Source of the DNA: an uncultured Bacteroidales bacterium
GTDB lineage: Bacteria > Bacteroidota > Bacteroidia > Bacteroidales > ML635J-15
Length of the DNA: 34,218 nt
NCBI GenBank assembly: GCA_937899245.1
Contig: CALDKB010000011.1
Span: 1 to 34,218, forward strand
Reading direction: 5' to 3'
The notes beneath the pieces were generated by a model. That model ran no database searches. It saw only the letters and a program-made list of their open reading frames with translations, and was not told the origin of the DNA. The translations under genes and the position numbers were made by a program. Positions 32,976 through 34,218 of the stretch are shown here, piece by piece; the first letter of the stretch is position 1, and every line of letters begins with the position of its first letter.

Positions 32976-33514
32976 TCATATTATTTCTGAAATCTTTTGT
33001 TTTATCTCCGAAAGGAACATCATGCATTCAATTGGTGTGCGCTGCTCCACTGGATATGCAAGAATCTCCACCATAACATCGGTGAGGCGCGGGTGTGCGT
33101 TCTTCTCGGCAAGCCGTTTCTCTTCCGCCACGATTCTCTTCGACGATTCCGTCATTGGCTGGCACTGCTTCCAGTTGGCATAGTCGGTCTGCAATGCTTC
33201 CACATCGGCATCTGGTGGAAAAACACTCATAGGCAGAGTTATCTCGCAATACTTGTCGCTGCCGATTTCGCAGTTGCGCCTTCGGGAAGATACTTGTCGG
33301 CGCTTGTCACGGGAAAACCCACGAAAACAATATCATCGTTGCTTTTCAGCAGACGATGTGTCACCTTCATTTCGACAAAACACCTCTTGTATAGCCACGC
33401 ACTCCACTCGTATGCCCGATAGAATGTGCCTTCCTTGAAAATGTGCGCCACAAGGCACTGCTCCATCGTGTTTCTGTCTTTTTCCTTTTCTATAATCTCT
33501 TTCAGTTGTGCCAT
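32976..33514 (-). pseudogene. DGR accessory gene split by a frameshift
   Basis: A gene between the target and the template repeat. The 5' part starts at ATG 33514 (MAQLKEIIEKEKDRNTMEQC, then FYRAYEWSAWLYKR and DDIVFVGFPVTSADKYLPEG) and stops at 33239. The rest lies in another minus frame: CEIGSDKYCEITLPMSVFPP, VEALQTDYANWKQC, and ending FLSEIKQKISEII at 32976. A single-base change near 33270-33290 would join them into about 180 residues. It does not look like the Avd four-helix accessory protein, and I do not recognise its family. By position it is probably the accessory factor of this DGR. Confidence 0.65.
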
Positions 33515-33638
33515 AAATAAGTTTCTTTGTGCTTCGCACGTTTGAATGGCTGACGCCGTTTCTAAGTTTCTTGCCTACACCGTTTAACTTCGTTGAGGGC
33601 TTCGCCGTTCTAGGATTCTACGCTACCCCACCCCGCCC

Positions 33639-33700
33639 GCGGAAACCTTGCCGTGCGGTGTGTGCGCTACCGCGCACGCACCCCACGGCAATGTTTCCGC
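33639..33700 (-). other. DGR target-site hairpin/cruciform after the variable repeat
   Basis: Arms 33639-33667 and 33672-33700 (29 nt each) pair with three mismatches around a 4-nt loop. On the coding strand of the target gene the loop is GGTA, which fits the GRNA tetraloop of hairpins found just downstream of variable repeats in known DGRs and needed for efficient targeting. It begins 33 nt after the target stop codon. The stem is much longer than those usually described. There is no good T-run, so it is not a typical terminator. Confidence 0.75.
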
Positions 33701-33732
33701 TCCTTTGCGCGTTTCGGGTGGAGAACAAAAGA

Positions 33733-34218
33733 TTAGTTCTGGGACTGGCAAACAGCGCGAACAGATTGCCCGTAGTAACGGTAGTCGTAGTCCTTGTTGC
33801 AATTGTACGAACTGAAGATGAGGTACCACGCGTAGTAGGCATTGCTAGAGTAGAGCGAACTCGACCAGTAGTTGCCGTAGGCATCGTGGAGCTCGCTATC
33901 GATGCGGAAGCCGGCAGTAGGCAGGAAAATTGAGTTGCCGTTAGGTCCGGTGAACAAGCGTCCGTTTACGCCGTTCTGGGTTGTCCAAGTTACTGTGCAG
34001 TTGCTGTTCAATTCCTCAAACTCTTCCTTTGTAGGCATACGCCAAGCAGAACCCCAATTGGCGGTGGCTGCGTCCCTGTTGGATGGAAGTGTGGTCGGAT
34101 TGTCGGAATATGTGTAAGTACTGCTGCTATAGGTTGTCTTAGTGCTGGTTTCGCCCCAAGCATAGTAGTCGCCGTATTCCTCTGGGCTATTTGCTCCCAC
34201 ATTGCAGGTAGCCCACTT
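33733..34218 (-). CDS. DGR target protein with Fib_succ_major (FISUMP) domain, C-terminal part
   Basis: The last 161 residues of a gene that enters from beyond the right edge. It begins in mid-frame with KWATCNVGANSPEEYGDYYA and continues WGETST, WRMPTKEEFEEL and FLPTAGFRIDSELHDAYGNY. It ends WSSSL...RYYGQSVRAVCQSQN. The pattern KWATCNVG to GNYWSSS to RAVC is the FISUMP/DUF1566 type, a C-type-lectin-like ligand-binding fold used by many DGRs. The C-terminal 60 residues are the variable repeat, with Tyr, Ser and Asp where the template encodes Asn. The GTG at 34198-34200 is not a real start. The N-terminus, and any signal peptide, are outside the window. Confidence 0.88.
   Translation of the reverse strand, partial: KWATCNVGANSPEEYGDYYAWGETSTKTTYSSSTYTYSDNPTTLPSNRDAATANWGSAWRMPTKEEFEELNSNCTVTWTTQNGVNGRLFTGPNGNSIFLPTAGFRIDSELHDAYGNYWSSSLYSSNAYYAWYLIFSSYNCNKDYDYRYYGQSVRAVCQSQN
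33739..33929 (-). repeat. DGR variable repeat (VR)
   Basis: About 191 nt at the 3' end of the target gene, homologous to the template repeat at 32501-32697 and lacking 6 nt of it (the template GGTTCC). The terminal 24 nt (33739-33762) are identical and form the initiation of mutagenic homing segment. By hand alignment, 22 of 33 substitutions are at template adenines. Confidence 0.85.

Noticed and set aside
33639..33700. Ordinary intrinsic terminator after the target gene
   Set aside because: There is no T-run on the minus strand after the stem, and the loop and position fit a DGR target hairpin better. Some terminator activity cannot be excluded.

Overview
The window reads as chromosome of a Bacteroidales-type Bacteroidota, probably a gut species. 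The evidence is several promoters of the form TTG-N19/20-TAnnTTTG, a PorE-like type IX secretion (T9SS) protein, a cargo protein ending in a T9SS sorting domain, a DUF6266 remnant, and a Fib_succ_major (FISUMP) protein. TAG is used as a normal stop in several genes.

Region 1 (1-13140) is a defence island, read almost entirely on the minus strand. Its core is a five-gene operon (8209 down to 371): C5-cytosine methyltransferase, MORC/MutL-like GHKL ATPase, Z1-domain superfamily II helicase, PD-(D/E)XK (DUF4420) nuclease, and an unrecognised 493-residue protein. Genes are 3 to 8 nt apart or overlap. This matches the MORC-type restriction-modification systems described from comparative genomics. 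Upstream lie two DUF1016/YhcG-like nucleases flanking an AlbA_2/Schlafen-like ATPase. Each of these three genes is preceded by a short stub encoding the first 10-15 codons of a C5 methyltransferase (M-x-KKKYTFIDLFAG-like), and the array ends in the intact methyltransferase. The right edge of the island appears to lie at about 13130-13145, where a DUF2442 gene runs head-on into a 5'-truncated DUF6266 gene.

Region 2 (13141-26248) is core-like: a lipoprotein, a small secreted protein, an M16 peptidase with an O-methyltransferase, tRNA-Phe with a strong promoter and terminator, a DUF1294 membrane protein, a PorE-like OmpA protein, a DegT/WbpE-like aminotransferase coupled to a secreted protein, a T9SS cargo protein with a thioredoxin-like domain, SufS, and a DagK-like lipid kinase. 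PorE, the aminotransferase (a possible anionic-LPS sugar enzyme) and the cargo protein could be linked through type IX secretion. That link is inference.

Region 3 (26245-31300, minus strand) is a tightly overlapped unit: pyrK, pyrD, a secreted protein of the type often labelled asparagine synthetase B, and an LTA-synthase-like membrane sulfatase.

Region 4 (31301-34218, minus strand) is a diversity-generating retroelement (DGR). In transcription order it has the 3' part of a FISUMP target gene with a C-terminal variable repeat, a 29-bp hairpin with a GGTA tetraloop just downstream, a frameshifted accessory gene, an adenine-rich template repeat, and a DGR-type reverse transcriptase. The reverse transcriptase is interrupted by an in-frame amber codon just before its YVDD motif. 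About two thirds of template/variable mismatches fall on template adenines, which is the DGR signature. The amber codon, the accessory frameshift and the non-adenine differences suggest that this copy is decaying or depends on another copy.
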